Source: Erysipelotrichaceae bacterium
GTDB taxonomy: Bacteria; Bacillota_I; Bacilli_A; Erysipelotrichales; Erysipelotrichaceae
Reading direction: 5' to 3'
Length of the DNA stretch: 52,272 bases
Assembly: GCA_030523555.1 (NCBI GenBank)
Contig: JAUNIH010000004.1
Coordinates: 1-52,272, forward strand
Shown here piece by piece: positions 52,210 to 52,272 of this stretch. The notes beneath the pieces were generated by a model. The model was given only the letters and a program-made list of their open reading frames with translations. It was not told the origin of the DNA and did not search any database. The position numbers and the translations under genes are program-made. Each line of letters begins with the position of its first letter. Within the stretch, counting starts at the first letter, position 1.

Positions 52210-52272
52210 AACAATACGGCTTTTTATCCTATCGTGTGTATGTGTCTTTGCTATGTCTTCATATGTGGCCTT

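Noticed and set aside
52165-52272. Open minus-strand frame of 35 codons at the right edge, possibly the 3' end of a gene upstream of priA
   Set aside because: No family motif is recognisable, codon use is poor, and the frame would run through the terminator hairpin at 52186-52209.
1-52272. CRISPR arrays, insertion sequences, prophage genes or attachment sites
   Set aside because: No repeat-spacer pattern, transposase, integrase or phage structural gene was seen on either strand.

Overview
The window comes from a low-GC, anaerobic member of the Bacillota, most probably a gut Erysipelotrichia-like bacterium. Pointers are AT-rich codon use, an infC-rpmI-rplT operon with a Firmicutes-type L20 leader, a PASTA kinase/PP2C pair, an electron-bifurcating NfnAB pair typical of anaerobes, and highly divergent FtsA and MurE-like proteins. 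The placement is an inference from protein character, not from a search.

Left part (1-24.2 kb). A tldD-pmbA pair and a lone Gfo/Idh-type oxidoreductase precede a pectin-utilisation locus. One long minus-strand operon (about 17.07 down to 3.76 kb, 14 genes) encodes a MalK-type ATPase, an ECF-S-like membrane protein, two LplB/LplC-type permeases, a 707-residue substrate-binding lipoprotein, two small membrane proteins, a second MalK-type ATPase, two more small membrane proteins, and then four cytoplasmic enzymes: a TIM-barrel epimerase-like protein, a GH105 unsaturated rhamnogalacturonyl hydrolase, a CE12-like acetylesterase and a GH28 polygalacturonase. A second operon (kduI, uxaA, uxaB) and a divergent CE8 pectin methylesterase follow. 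Two nearly identical catabolite/LacI-type operators sit at 17151 and 21123. The enzymes lack signal peptides, so methylated and acetylated pectin oligosaccharides are probably imported and then trimmed, de-esterified and fed into the galacturonate pathway. A MATE pump and an alpha/beta-hydrolase esterase close this part.

Middle part (24.2-39.7 kb). Here are tRNA-Glu(CUC), rplT-rpmI-infC with its L20 leader, nadK next to nfnAB, a tightly overlapping phoH-rdgB-DUF1461-trmL-phosphoesterase operon, rpsU (59 aa), a membrane-anchored protein that appears split by an in-frame TAA, an rsmE-mtaB-murE-like-deoC operon and a CorC/HlyC protein.

Right part (39.8-52.2 kb). This holds a frameshifted PHP phosphohydrolase, ftsA-ftsZ (FtsA with degenerate nucleotide motifs), a second MATE pump, rpmB, and the priA-rsmB-rlmN-prpC-prkC-rpe operon.

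Three things stand out. (1) The pectin transporter carries five extra small membrane proteins and two ATPases. (2) Many first genes of transcription units have no Shine-Dalgarno sequence but a -10 box 6-9 nt before the ATG, which predicts leaderless mRNAs. (3) Two cell-envelope/division proteins, MurE-like and FtsA, have lost canonical nucleotide-binding residues. After re-choosing starts and adding the small genes, no gene-free stretch exceeds 300 bases.
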